Positions 37,801 to 42,606 of a DNA stretch of 42,606 nucleotides are shown here, piece by piece; positions within the stretch are counted from its first letter, which is position 1, and every line of letters starts with the position of its first letter. The position numbers were made by a program, and so were the translations under genes. Origin of the DNA: a virus; IMG/VR virus record IMGVR_UViG_3300006753_000014, positions 1-42,606 of that record. The stretch is one strand, 5' to 3'. The notes under the pieces were generated by a model, which did no database searches, had not been told where the DNA came from, and was given only the letters and a program-made list of their open reading frames with translations.

Positions 37801-37937
37801 AATGGGTTGGTGGCGCCCTTTTTACCAAAGGTTTCCGCCGCGCCCTCACCAGTCCATAAATCATCGGTAGACCACTTTTCTTTAATTAGATCAATAACTT
37901 CTTGATATCTTTTGCTGCCGAAATAGCCTTCTTTCAC
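28815..37937 (-). CDS. Giant virion-associated protein of unknown function (3040 aa, GTG start)
   Basis: Largest gene with no family I can name. It lies between the spike-like gene and gp25, so it is most likely a tail/baseplate component. The GTG at 37937 is the start: AGGAG stands 7 nt upstream and no better ATG follows. Coiled-coil stretches lie at about residues 242-284 and 749-819 ('LMSERDRYNTQIEELTARKV'). A highly charged linker is at 906-930. A hydrophobic, Met/Pro-rich segment is at about 2440-2480 ('PLGIMKGMVQATDPGWKKCN'). The C-terminal domain has the Gly/Asp-rich 'AAGGDIDDLDVAF'. Base composition is strongly uneven, with GC-rich islands at both ends and in the middle. The tape measure was considered; the sequence lacks its long regular helices, and the gene position is wrong. 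Confidence 0.75.
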   Translation of the reverse strand: MKEGYFGSKRYQEVIDLIKEKWSTDDLWTGEGAAETFGKKGATNPFDAMVDLYTADEDDAKRGPIIGGDRLYAMTQASPAPQSVTVDSNIRTKALVPESFIHLATQHAIDIHDVEPVGADGLEDKPFGFVELLEDSDWYYYTFDYRSYKNLHPIAQFAQGSVEIGYETWFDMVKASLPLALELLGRRFVKANIAHKGAITGPGQTNREDYYNLIGPKVEEFIKAGYVEFGGYTIETRKDAHAPADKQKLAELKAQRDAIPQPPPPDSLQEAELASINAEIEDIEDNQSMFNPGLTFLIGISKPATLLLLQDADPGANLEVLAPDRAIIMKVGSIDDDLDEIAKTLKVYQQAQKESIPPLEIGPTPAPKGTALGSWDTISLDNEADQIEDFREALKTLLKDATAGGGQGVPSGFFSGDRPTSEAQEEWAKYPETWGKDKNLIEIGITKSNKKLEKIHGPAPDWDIAYVREYAPKTKFNEDSTAPGLIGIQRLGEVEHSRILGGGFNASLEPAFQDFRRTLRRTVTDTERTLYFISTMHKGNSFDVVDDRASRNPKVDFNIDPETARTKLDLLSFIEKYIGPIQHTHKFLHDHPEGTKKAQEQYITNNHGPLASHKSRMSANAMTNDPTWAENYTHYSRKWVRNVADDFWRTLPETRDRLRIEDGPNPVSSIFTRVLSQADVKTLVKQAIKCWLDPNEWLEIACRYAMKEMGADNFFDNISKDGTLTKLIAESTAQVATEVANAAKTIKAQKRVQNAEFQQLMSERDRYNTQIEELTARKVVVESELKNATPGSPEEKNLSKDVKAIDTQIANTIGRRRQVEMDSSYANYVEGSAGTYMPSSYGGVTNAEVAEAASDISKSIMKMTDPNFKKELCRNIISYSANAIDLIQSLIVDPIRKSVNPTPEEVAKKEDEAKRQRKYKEEEAVERPRDKTTTFGSQADEVMRAIGAQIAHAAILYFVKKTLNEVILACQALKNFLWDGLDPKDPGNKNRIPGKASFDDLMDLTPGAAARNLAKKLSAQGVDLTEPDLANNILGLMEALESMLSQAELCALFNNGEATLTVSKIIKNLLMTSFENLYSQLKGNDETLSYKKIKEFFHKSFEGVIDPAYCEEIQKKLPTQLYSECEIPPYVHELCGELLDGHATKEQVENVCNRAKLDRIEKLLNLLDKAYNPESPLAADDCGNPDRIPHDIYPTNLINNTLIDQNLRTIEPGFKSEIFIFHNKLLTGYPSGFPPLDGLTNFESDTPWQNQKQTPGNIPDRALLPIIRESFNAPFQWLPGYSIDNLLSNFILKSPKRRFLWSDPSNPLAVYATDDKLEYYLSVADPGKQIIETDYWVGKDRFFFYNILHNGAPWFDNLEAQIRKYLYLYTENAAKIKEGKIKRGWWAMSPTEQAKQSGIDEAALASDNWFHSPLEQEFFNVLNKKFYPGMYFGQDTEKSLEKMFNIITRDLGNHLLDAFRRSPTFHPDGKEMFRKFFAGLFPREIFPADDLCDIKQVSLLKIEELKQNIRERNEALECEEEPDIDNDTPNLSRSIAEGIIYILARLYTVETFLRLLPVSTMFKVKDVLKSETIINLIVSNMVHELAMLDYQKTFKTTTGDEKENFQTPNEKAGPQRISNPIGGTPWPFSRNVFIDEPATKVIAPKDGADFEPKFQSHVVYYANKILRAKIKEATKRGYKLLDPLTEEPYEYDRNPYSLSGIKYLLKEQIISVSDFMEKEFEARLDIDIKSWKHSFLSSFLWRHLDRDYGYREGQEKSFFGGSDNTDDFFVGDVQSPDPNDNIFNLMPQIAEIDPNYNTNKDSDAWQPPNPHFLTKPRLYSHFMNRYRTNAKAYITDTWYGGEWLEFDAAFGGMSAPLSIINAFFTGHGDAGTNRYVDIEYLGTDTVASTLSAISKIGPNGGFILQPYIRAHQHTKIEDPIIKITPTSLDEKKAIALSKLTTIMGWLAFPYAGMSPGEIETPAHPNYPDNNLKEQLTPAMALVYDEYKKWYGMYTIGTACDAQCVKDHWSAHVKTRAQSEYDDVMNSKAFELDPSVHNDLPLEFGNIWHTPDNLDEKPGAYININQWREAMTADSFGVAKYKNSVQASEPHTNYFDPWMYGLRLVYVLPLRYDYAPVYSGVGPPAIQIDPSTGDTIYLGLEKEPVKRKLNSDDTNKTVKIDLDKLLLPFNTSINGPIEGPNLLNKKAYILYEKLRKAELDTGTYMFVEYESALTTLKEGADISPPIIEIPLMEVELPVGGLNFAETGALHSFYESQAKEQGKSDQDAKTIADGFVKLAQDTKAVPLGYFSYQDSIEDEFPLNKLLGLMTETSDFEKLFGRIFPIDNYKTLISLYVLMQTFELDEYTKTTQAEYDTGNKDSNGLPVYDTETELKGGMFPETKGMLRSLFYSNTQAADPLKGGAEAASQEQTSQTEDTGEDSWWNKFQTLMLGSPPSYSQIFAMTPLGIMKGMVQATDPGWKKCNPFFMTPWTPAGFTMCMLEKYLGDTMSGIWFGNKAPDQLKAAEVKACDSAVDEDPTISKEEYTADEKMFDMLMKSYNIMEDDRNWILRQKYKARNSNSTAFPRDNPGASFDWAYQYRKFSDTALFDTLIAAEKAGEATSDMNLEVIFSTLREYYDTLIEVEGHAFDYIEKYKRVISDLTKNEDYYINNAWVADSMILPGSSQGFLDILYFNCESVNSSPFPVSDTLVDLCDNKATFELARKQILILEGFYNDVLSAGGQQTIPGPSYLPSLSNFQWCIDEACDTWEPVLSRVTFLGEEVSIFEKGDKKLEIQKKLEEITKDSPVVAWVIKFPYTNEDYEGTNCKGNWHHPSAQTREYFRPNFLDGNTLSFVVGQPDGPKHFYEATCDKTLGYIKWKKDDPDSNVHGSTSTKIAVKDMGSSWVYGENTTSAGSGWAFSVDHGSCGELNYLAGSIKKSIEEFITQNNLQDIVTIQWVDRNAEDAGGEWFDGKPLPNRNRGGVELHITGLLTAPAGTLITESGLSPAEIAQIGEKYVAAGGDIDDLDVAFMEGNWNRQIAVTHGLDTKIWDPYDVLGTDALC

Positions 37938-37946
37938 TTCTTTCTC

Positions 37947-39023
37947 CTAATTTGTATTGTTATATTTGCTCTTGATGTAGCACTTTGGATTTTGTGGGTT
38001 AAGATATTTTGACTCGATTTTTCGAATATTCTTTGTGTGCCTCTTATAAGAAACAAATACTGTTGTCCCAATACCATTGCTAGCATCACAGCCACTATTT
38101 ATATTTCGTGCGTCTTCTCGTACCGGAGTATATGGACATGCTGGCGGGTGCCCATGATTAGAATAATGGTCTAAAAATTGAACCAGATAATTAACTAATT
38201 TTTGATTTGTTGACATGATTTGTCTTATTTCATAAGAAATTTCGCGCAAGCATCCTTCCAAATTATCGCCTTTCACTAAAGGTTGCATGGTCGCACCTCT
38301 TTTCAAAAATTTGTTTTCGCCGTCGCCGAGCTTTTCTGTCACTGTGGCGTTCTCTGGGTCTATGGCGATCAAATCAATTCCTTTGGCTGTGATGACTTCG
38401 CCATATGAGTTAACTTTATCGGGTCCGGTTATTAATTTAATTCCCTCATTTCCTATAATTCTTATTGCATCGGCTTTGATACCAATTCCAGACATATTAA
38501 TAGATGGTTTGACTTTTCCTTCGGGAATCCCACGAAGCTTGGTGAGGCCAAAATTATCATCAATATCTGTTTTTTGACTAATATAAATTCTAGCTGCATC
38601 AGTTGCAAATTTTACAGGCGCGGGGTTTTGCTTGTCTTCTTTCGGGGCATATGGAACTAGCATCGGATCGACCATCATGGAGCTTTCCGTATCGCCTTCG
38701 CCGGCATACTTAAATTTTTCTATTGGCGTTGGGTGCATTCTTCCGACTACAAGATCAATCATTCCACATTGTGTGTCGCCTTTACCGCCATACCCTGAAT
38801 ATATCCCACCTGGTCTATCTCGGCCTAGGACAATATAACTATTGTTTTTTCCAGGAATTACTGTTTCACAATCTGCCTTCACAAAATGAGGTATTGGTTC
38901 TCTAATATTTCCACAATTTAGGCCGGGGACTTTTTTAGTCTTTGACTGGTTCGTTTTGGCCTTTTGGAGATCCTTGGAGTCCATGCCGCTTTGGTTTATT
39001 GCTGGTACATCGCCATTTGCCAT
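37947..39023 (-). CDS. Baseplate central-spike-like structural protein (358 aa)
   Basis: Probable membrane-puncturing spike, functionally like the C-terminal beta-helix of T4 gp5. An N-terminal conserved region contains 'VLGRDRPGGIYSGYGGKGDT', 'QCGMIDLVVGRM'. A run of short strand repeats then suggests an intertwined beta-prism: 'GIGIKADAIRIIGNEGIKLI', 'KGIDLIAID'. It is followed by 'MQPLVKGDNLEGCLREI', a helix, and a His/Cys-containing tip 'HYSNHGHPPACPYTPVRED' that could bind metal, as spike tips do. I recall the same ordering in T4-like cyanophage virion proteins. It starts 1 bp after the hub-like gene's stop, with GGAG upstream. That the hub and spike are split between two genes is inference. 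Confidence 0.75.
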   Translation of the reverse strand: MANGDVPAINQSGMDSKDLQKAKTNQSKTKKVPGLNCGNIREPIPHFVKADCETVIPGKNNSYIVLGRDRPGGIYSGYGGKGDTQCGMIDLVVGRMHPTPIEKFKYAGEGDTESSMMVDPMLVPYAPKEDKQNPAPVKFATDAARIYISQKTDIDDNFGLTKLRGIPEGKVKPSINMSGIGIKADAIRIIGNEGIKLITGPDKVNSYGEVITAKGIDLIAIDPENATVTEKLGDGENKFLKRGATMQPLVKGDNLEGCLREISYEIRQIMSTNQKLVNYLVQFLDHYSNHGHPPACPYTPVREDARNINSGCDASNGIGTTVFVSYKRHTKNIRKIESKYLNPQNPKCYIKSKYNNTN

Positions 39024-39024
39024 T

Positions 39025-41022
39025 TTATGTTTTCTCCATATAAGATGTTGCTTTAAACCACATTTTTTGTCCTTTTTCTAAATATTTATTTAAGGAAACG
39101 TCACCAAAAACTGGTATTTTTGTTGGGCCATGACCTTTGCCCTTGTGAAGCTTTGGTATTGTTTCGGCTGCCGCGGCTAAAGTAATATACCAAGATTCTA
39201 AATGGCCAAAACCGAGTTGGCGCGTAAGAAGATAGTGTTCTAAAAATGGGCTGCTATCTGTTCCCCATCTAGAATAAGAAACTATTCCAGATATTGCAGA
39301 ATTACCTTTACTTTTTAAACCGTTTTTCCAAAATATTTCTGGTTTATTATATTTTTCGATTGGAAGAGGCCCTATTTTCCCCCATGGGAATCCGGGTTCA
39401 ATATTGTGCCTATTCCCCCTTTTTTTAATAAAATGGCTGGTTGGATAGATATCCACGCCGCCTCCGGCGGCAGGAAAATTCCAAGCTAAAATATGTTTAT
39501 GCCATGTAGGCTTCTTATACCCCCAGGAATATGTTGATCTCGGAGGCGTGTTGACAATACTTGACACCAATTCATATAAAGCCGCAGCCTGGTCAAGTGT
39601 CGGCAAAAAATAATGCCCAGTAGGAGACCAAGTTATTCGACCTGACCAAAAATTATTATTTGAAATATCTAAAACTGGGGTATTCTGATTTGCATTTGGT
39701 CCTGTTCGCAGCCCGGGCGTTCCAAAAGGACCTAGTATAAATGGGAAAGAATTATCTGGTAATCTTTTGTCTGTAATCCAATTATGTAATTTATTTTTAA
39801 AATTAGAAAATTTTTGACTTTTATTAATTTCTTTTATTGGCTTATGCGAAGCCCAAGTAGAGCTAGGTCCAAAAAAATGACGTCCATCAAATGGCGAAGA
39901 AACCATACAACCAACAGAGGTACTAGAAAAAGTATTCTTTTCATTTATAACAAGGCCATATGGTACATTAACTCGAATTGTACAAAGTCTATGTTTATGG
40001 CCGTTCTTATAATTTTCAAGACCAACATGAGAACCATCTAAAATAGAATTCATAGAAATTGTATAATGCATGGTAGGATTTGTGTGTATTTTTTTATATG
40101 TTTCTATATGATTTCGACCAGATTCTCTTATTATAAAAAGTTTTGTTTCTTTTCTTTGTTTGATTTCTAAATCTGGAGGTAAGAAAAATAATTTATTTCC
40201 TGGTCTGTGTTGAATATATTTAAAATCAGAAAGCTCATCAGCCATGTCTTCGACATTTTTAATTATTGAAGATCCTGGAAGGATATCGTAATTTTTCATA
40301 TTAGGATAATCAAGCTCTTTATCAATATAAATTTCTCTGGTGAGGTGTGCCAAACTAGAAACCTCTAGCGTTTCAGCTGTTATTTCTCCTGGGGTAAAAT
40401 ACACATATTTATCTTCAAAAGGGCTCCCTTTATTTATATTTCCCTTTGCATTCTTATCATAGGCGTCTTGTGGCGAATCTATTGTAGGAAGTGGTATGAG
40501 GATTGGTCTAGTCTTATGAACTGGGCCTATATAAATTGGGTCAGTCCAAGTAGATGTATCCTGCGGGTCTGGCTTGTTTAGCCAGTCAACATAAACTAGC
40601 TCTCCCAGATGAGGAACGTGTAAACATTCTTCTTTTGCAACAAATCTTGGAAGTGCGATAACGGCGTCTACCTCACCAGGCTCAAGATCCTCTCCTCCAG
40701 AATCTCCTGTTACATGATTAATTAAATATGAGGTGGGTTTTGGAGTGAGCGTAATACCATCAACATACCCATAAACTTTTACTTTTGGTATCATTGGAGT
40801 TTGTGTTATCCTTCTCATCCGTGATTCGTCAGAAGTAGGATAGTCCCACGTGCTTGTACTGTCTAAACCAAATACGACAGCATAATATGGACCTGCTTGG
40901 GCAAGATTAATATTAGTTTTATAGTCTTTTAATATTAACTTTACAAGTTCTCTGAAGGGATTGAAATTGCTTACATCAAATTCTCGGCTGGTTGGAAGAT
41001 TGGTTGTTATATTATCAACCAT
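39025..41022 (-). CDS. Probable baseplate hub protein, gp5-like N-terminal OB region (665 aa)
   Basis: Residues about 100-190 look like the OB-fold of gp5/VgrG-type hub proteins: 'DAVIALPRFVAKEECLHVPH', 'LGELVYVDWLNKPDP', 'WTDPIYIGPVHKTRP'. The rest (about 200-665) is not a lysozyme I can recognise. It is rich in aromatic residues, His and Gly ('YGLVINEKNTFSSTSVGC', 'SPFDGRHFFGPSSTWASHKP', 'KLHKGKGHGPTKIPVFG') and might hold a cell-wall-acting domain. The start ATG 41022 is preferred to 41028. AAGGA is 7 nt upstream of the former but abuts the latter, and ATGGTTGA overlaps the preceding stop. The adjacent spike-like gene supports the hub call; the enzymatic role is open. Confidence 0.65.
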   Translation of the reverse strand: MVDNITTNLPTSREFDVSNFNPFRELVKLILKDYKTNINLAQAGPYYAVVFGLDSTSTWDYPTSDESRMRRITQTPMIPKVKVYGYVDGITLTPKPTSYLINHVTGDSGGEDLEPGEVDAVIALPRFVAKEECLHVPHLGELVYVDWLNKPDPQDTSTWTDPIYIGPVHKTRPILIPLPTIDSPQDAYDKNAKGNINKGSPFEDKYVYFTPGEITAETLEVSSLAHLTREIYIDKELDYPNMKNYDILPGSSIIKNVEDMADELSDFKYIQHRPGNKLFFLPPDLEIKQRKETKLFIIRESGRNHIETYKKIHTNPTMHYTISMNSILDGSHVGLENYKNGHKHRLCTIRVNVPYGLVINEKNTFSSTSVGCMVSSPFDGRHFFGPSSTWASHKPIKEINKSQKFSNFKNKLHNWITDKRLPDNSFPFILGPFGTPGLRTGPNANQNTPVLDISNNNFWSGRITWSPTGHYFLPTLDQAAALYELVSSIVNTPPRSTYSWGYKKPTWHKHILAWNFPAAGGGVDIYPTSHFIKKRGNRHNIEPGFPWGKIGPLPIEKYNKPEIFWKNGLKSKGNSAISGIVSYSRWGTDSSPFLEHYLLTRQLGFGHLESWYITLAAAAETIPKLHKGKGHGPTKIPVFGDVSLNKYLEKGQKMWFKATSYMEKT

Positions 41023-41332
41023 TTCCATTTCCTTGAATTAAATCAAATAGTTCATCTTTGTCTTCATTTGAAAGGGAGACGTCTTCCTGTTTAGAAAGTT
41101 GTTTGTGGAGCAAAGCAGTAATCTTTACCAATTGTTCATTAGACCTTTGTAAGGTTTCTACATACTTTGCAGCAATTTGTCCCAGATCTTTATGCGTGTC
41201 CGCAGTTGATTGTGTCTTTTTTATCTCGATGACTAAATCTGAAAGTAAATTCGCAGTGATCGAGCGATCATTTTTAATGTTTTCTATTGCTTCTTGAATA
41301 TATTCACTTACATGTTTCAGTCCCGATTCCAT
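41015..41332 (-). CDS. Small helical protein, conserved-looking (105 aa)
   Basis: Function unknown. Almost entirely helical: 'VSEYIQEAIENIKNDRSITA', 'NLLSDLVIEIKK', 'LGQIAAKYVETLQRSNEQLV', 'KITALLHKQL', with an acidic end 'DKDELFDLIQGNGNG'. The pattern 'KYVETLQRSNEQLVKI' is one I associate with small proteins beside the late sigma gene in T4-like phages, where it is uncharacterised. It overlaps both neighbours (16 bp with the sigma gene, 8 bp with the hub gene), so it is co-translated with both. It might be a sigma cofactor or a baseplate assembly factor; nothing in the sequence decides between these. Confidence 0.75.
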   Translation of the reverse strand: MESGLKHVSEYIQEAIENIKNDRSITANLLSDLVIEIKKTQSTADTHKDLGQIAAKYVETLQRSNEQLVKITALLHKQLSKQEDVSLSNEDKDELFDLIQGNGNG

Positions 41333-41988
41333 TCTTTTTTAAACCCCCGATATCTTACTCTCAATTTATTAAGATTGTTGACTACTTGTTTTGTATTTAA
41401 TCCTGTAATTTCCCTTAGATATAAGTAAATAGCTTTTTTGTTGAAAATTTCAATATCTTCTGAGCTTTCGAATAAAATTTTTACTGCTTCTAAAACTTTT
41501 CTCTCGTTGGCTTTAAGATTTTCACCGCCCCAAGATTCAATGCGCAAATACAATGATTTCCAAAATTCTTTTTCATTTCGAGTTTCATAATAATTATTAT
41601 AAGAAACTAAATGCTCTTGTTCTAGGCTTTGTTTTACATCATCTAGTTGCACTTCTCTTTTTGTTTGTTTTGAATTTTTCTTAACTTTATGAATAAACCA
41701 ATTTTTTGTAATTACACTAAAATAAGAAAAAGCTTTTGAGCCTTTTTCTGGATCAAATTTATCTAATATAGTTGTAAGCCAAATCTTACATTCTTCTTTT
41801 AAATTATCGATATTGGGTAAGTTTGTAAATTTATAAGTGTAAACTATCTTGTCTACCATTTCATCGAAAACGGGGCCTATATATTCAATATATAATTTTG
41901 TTCTAATTTTTATGTCATCTGTTTTTGCGTATTCTACAATAGCGTCTTGATGATCCTTGGTAAAATAATGATTTTTACGTTTCGCCAT
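41317..41988 (-). CDS. 55: Probable late-transcription sigma factor, gp55-like (223 aa)
   Basis: A minimal sigma70-family factor that would direct host RNA polymerase to phage late promoters. The central block 'IWLTTILDKFDPEKGSKAFS', 'YFSVITKNWFIHKVKKNSKQ', 'TKREVQLDD' resembles sigma region 2 as found in phage late factors ('F....KAFSYFS...KN..I...KK'). The C-terminal part, 'KAIYLYLREITGLNTKQVVN', 'NLNKLRVRYRGFKKEW', has a helix-turn-helix look that T4 gp55 (185 aa) lacks. ATG 41988 is preferred to 42012: AGGAAGG precedes it at 5-6 nt, whereas nothing precedes the upstream ATG. It sits at the head of the structural cluster it would activate, overlapping a membrane-protein gene by 14 bp. Confidence 0.75.
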   Translation of the reverse strand: MAKRKNHYFTKDHQDAIVEYAKTDDIKIRTKLYIEYIGPVFDEMVDKIVYTYKFTNLPNIDNLKEECKIWLTTILDKFDPEKGSKAFSYFSVITKNWFIHKVKKNSKQTKREVQLDDVKQSLEQEHLVSYNNYYETRNEKEFWKSLYLRIESWGGENLKANERKVLEAVKILFESSEDIEIFNKKAIYLYLREITGLNTKQVVNNLNKLRVRYRGFKKEWNRD

Positions 41989-42274
41989 CTTCACCTTCCT
42001 CTTCTTCATCATATACTAATGTATAAATCTCTTCATAAGCTTTTATCTCTTGTACTATTTCTTTTGAATACTCTAAGAGGCGTTCAATTGTTTCGTCTCC
42101 ATAATATGTTTCCATATTATATATTGTTTCTATATATTCAGAATAGTCACTTAAAGTTTCTAAAAAGTCCGCTACGTTATCGGAAACAAATAGTAATTTT
42201 TTCAATAAGGTATATACATACCAAATAAAAAATAAATTAACTACTGCGGACACTATTAATAAAGTTAAAATCAT
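41975..42274 (-). CDS. Small N-terminally membrane-anchored protein (99 aa)
   Basis: Unknown function. One N-terminal membrane segment ('MILTLLIVSAVVNLFFIWYV') with a basic 'LLKKLL' after it, predicting an N-out/C-in or signal-anchor topology with a cytoplasmic acidic helical tail. The soluble part contains 'VADFLETLSDYSEYIETIYN' and 'MYYGDETIERLL'-type helices (approximate), and ends in a run of Glu/Asp. The ATG overlaps the FmdB-like gene stop as ATGA with AGGAG 8 nt upstream, and its 3' end overlaps the sigma gene. My recollection is that similar small membrane proteins lie near gp55 in marine T4-like phages, uncharacterised. Confidence 0.75.
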   Translation of the reverse strand: MILTLLIVSAVVNLFFIWYVYTLLKKLLFVSDNVADFLETLSDYSEYIETIYNMETYYGDETIERLLEYSKEIVQEIKAYEEIYTLVYDEEEEGEDGET

Positions 42275-42540
42275 TCCTTATACTCCTGATTGCGCAAAAT
42301 TTCTTTCTCTTTTTTAAGATCTTCTTTGTTGCTTTCAATAAAATCTTTTACTAGGCTCCCAACTTTGTGTGCTTGTTCTTGTTTTTTATGTTGTGCAGAA
42401 AAATTGCTTGGAATACGCTTTAAACTCCCGGATTCATTGCATTTTTTTACTTCATGGCAAGATGTATATTTTTCTTTAATTGAATGAAAAGCTTTAAATT
42501 CTTTTTCGCACTTTTCACAAAAATATATGTAAATTGGCAT
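42271..42540 (-). CDS. FmdB-type zinc-ribbon protein (89 aa)
   Basis: Small zinc-ribbon protein of the FmdB/regulatory-protein type common in T4-like phages; its role there is unknown. The N-terminus 'MPIYIYFCEKCEKEFKAFHS' is diagnostic, with the first Cys pair C8-x2-C11. The second pair is spaced C28-x5-C34 rather than the usual C-x2-C, so one ligand may be His29 or zinc binding may be weakened. 'SLKRIPSNFS' completes the ribbon and a Lys/Glu helix forms the C-terminus. The ATG lies 2 bp past the preceding stop without a clear Shine-Dalgarno site, so translation is probably by re-initiation. Confidence 0.85.
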   Translation of the reverse strand: MPIYIYFCEKCEKEFKAFHSIKEKYTSCHEVKKCNESGSLKRIPSNFSAQHKKQEQAHKVGSLVKDFIESNKEDLKKEKEILRNQEYKE

Positions 42541-42542
42541 TT

Positions 42543-42606
42543 TTATTTTTGTGCTGGCTGATCAGCAACTGCATCAATATCTTTTAAATCTTGAAATTGT
42601 TCTTCA
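42543..42606 (-). CDS. C-terminal end of an unidentified upstream gene (partial)
   Basis: Twenty codons ending in TAA at 42545-42543, reading EEQFQDLKDIDAVADQPAQK. The frame is open to the right edge of the window and the stop is 2 bp before the FmdB-like start, typical of the tight junctions here. Too short to assign. Confidence 0.6.
   Translation of the reverse strand, partial: EEQFQDLKDIDAVADQPAQK

Noticed and set aside
28815-37937. 3040-aa protein as the tail tape measure
   Set aside because: Only short coiled-coil stretches, many Pro/Gly/aromatic-rich segments, and a position among baseplate rather than tail-tube genes.
41989-42012. ATG 42012 as start of the sigma-like gene
   Set aside because: No SD upstream. 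ATG 41988 is preceded by AGGAAGG at suitable distance.
1-42606. CRISPR arrays, tRNA or rRNA genes, insertion sequences, integrase or att sites
   Set aside because: No regularly spaced repeats, no cloverleaf-like stretch in the short gaps, and no transposase or recombinase motifs were seen; nearly all bases are in minus-strand genes.

Overview
The window is a gene-dense segment of a tailed-phage genome of the T4-like, contractile-tail (myovirus) type, or an uncultured relative. Every supported gene lies on the minus strand, so transcription runs from high to low coordinates. The phage assignment rests on baseplate wedge proteins of the gp6/baseplate-J and gp25 families, a gp5-like hub/spike pair, a probable gp55-like late sigma factor, a gp61-like primase, a gp47/SbcD-like nuclease subunit and a RuvC-like resolvase. 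A phage-borne small heat-shock protein, several lectin-like or DNRLRE-like virion proteins and very large structural genes recall T4-like phages of marine bacteria. The host cannot be named from the sequence. Base composition is AT-rich, with sharply bounded GC-rich patches inside some structural genes.

Right end (about 41.0-42.6 kb): the tail of an unidentified gene, an FmdB-type zinc-ribbon protein, a small membrane-anchored protein, the probable late sigma factor and a small helical protein, all overlapping or nearly touching. Next come the baseplate and tail genes (39.0-4.1 kb in transcription order): a probable hub protein, a spike-like protein, a 3040-residue giant of unknown function, gp25, gp6, a DNRLRE-like protein, a second giant of 3064 residues with lectin-like domains, two related 'LT..G/DDEI.Y' proteins separated by two ~1,060-1,120-residue structural proteins, and a pair of paralogous proteins (389 and 523 residues). 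Most junctions here are overlaps or gaps below 25 bp with good Shine-Dalgarno (SD) sequences, as in co-translated late operons. The two exceptions (28742-28814 and 7930-8019) each carry a TATAA-type element that could be a late promoter.

Left end (4.1-0 kb): the resolvase gene, a cluster of three small proteins sharing short modules, primase, Hsp20, an unknown 84-residue protein and the start of gp47. The style of expression changes here. Three genes (84-aa protein, primase, 52-aa protein) have a sigma70-like promoter (TTGAC[A/T], 16-17 bp, extended -10) placed so that transcription would begin at or within about 3 nt of the ATG, and they lack an SD sequence. This predicts leaderless mRNAs. 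Hsp20 has the same promoter type but a leader of about 60 nt that can fold over its SD, a candidate RNA thermometer.

Together the window holds tail construction on the right, and recombination, replication and chaperone functions on the left. No tRNA, rRNA, CRISPR array, insertion sequence or integrase was seen, and no gene-free stretch exceeds 100 bp.
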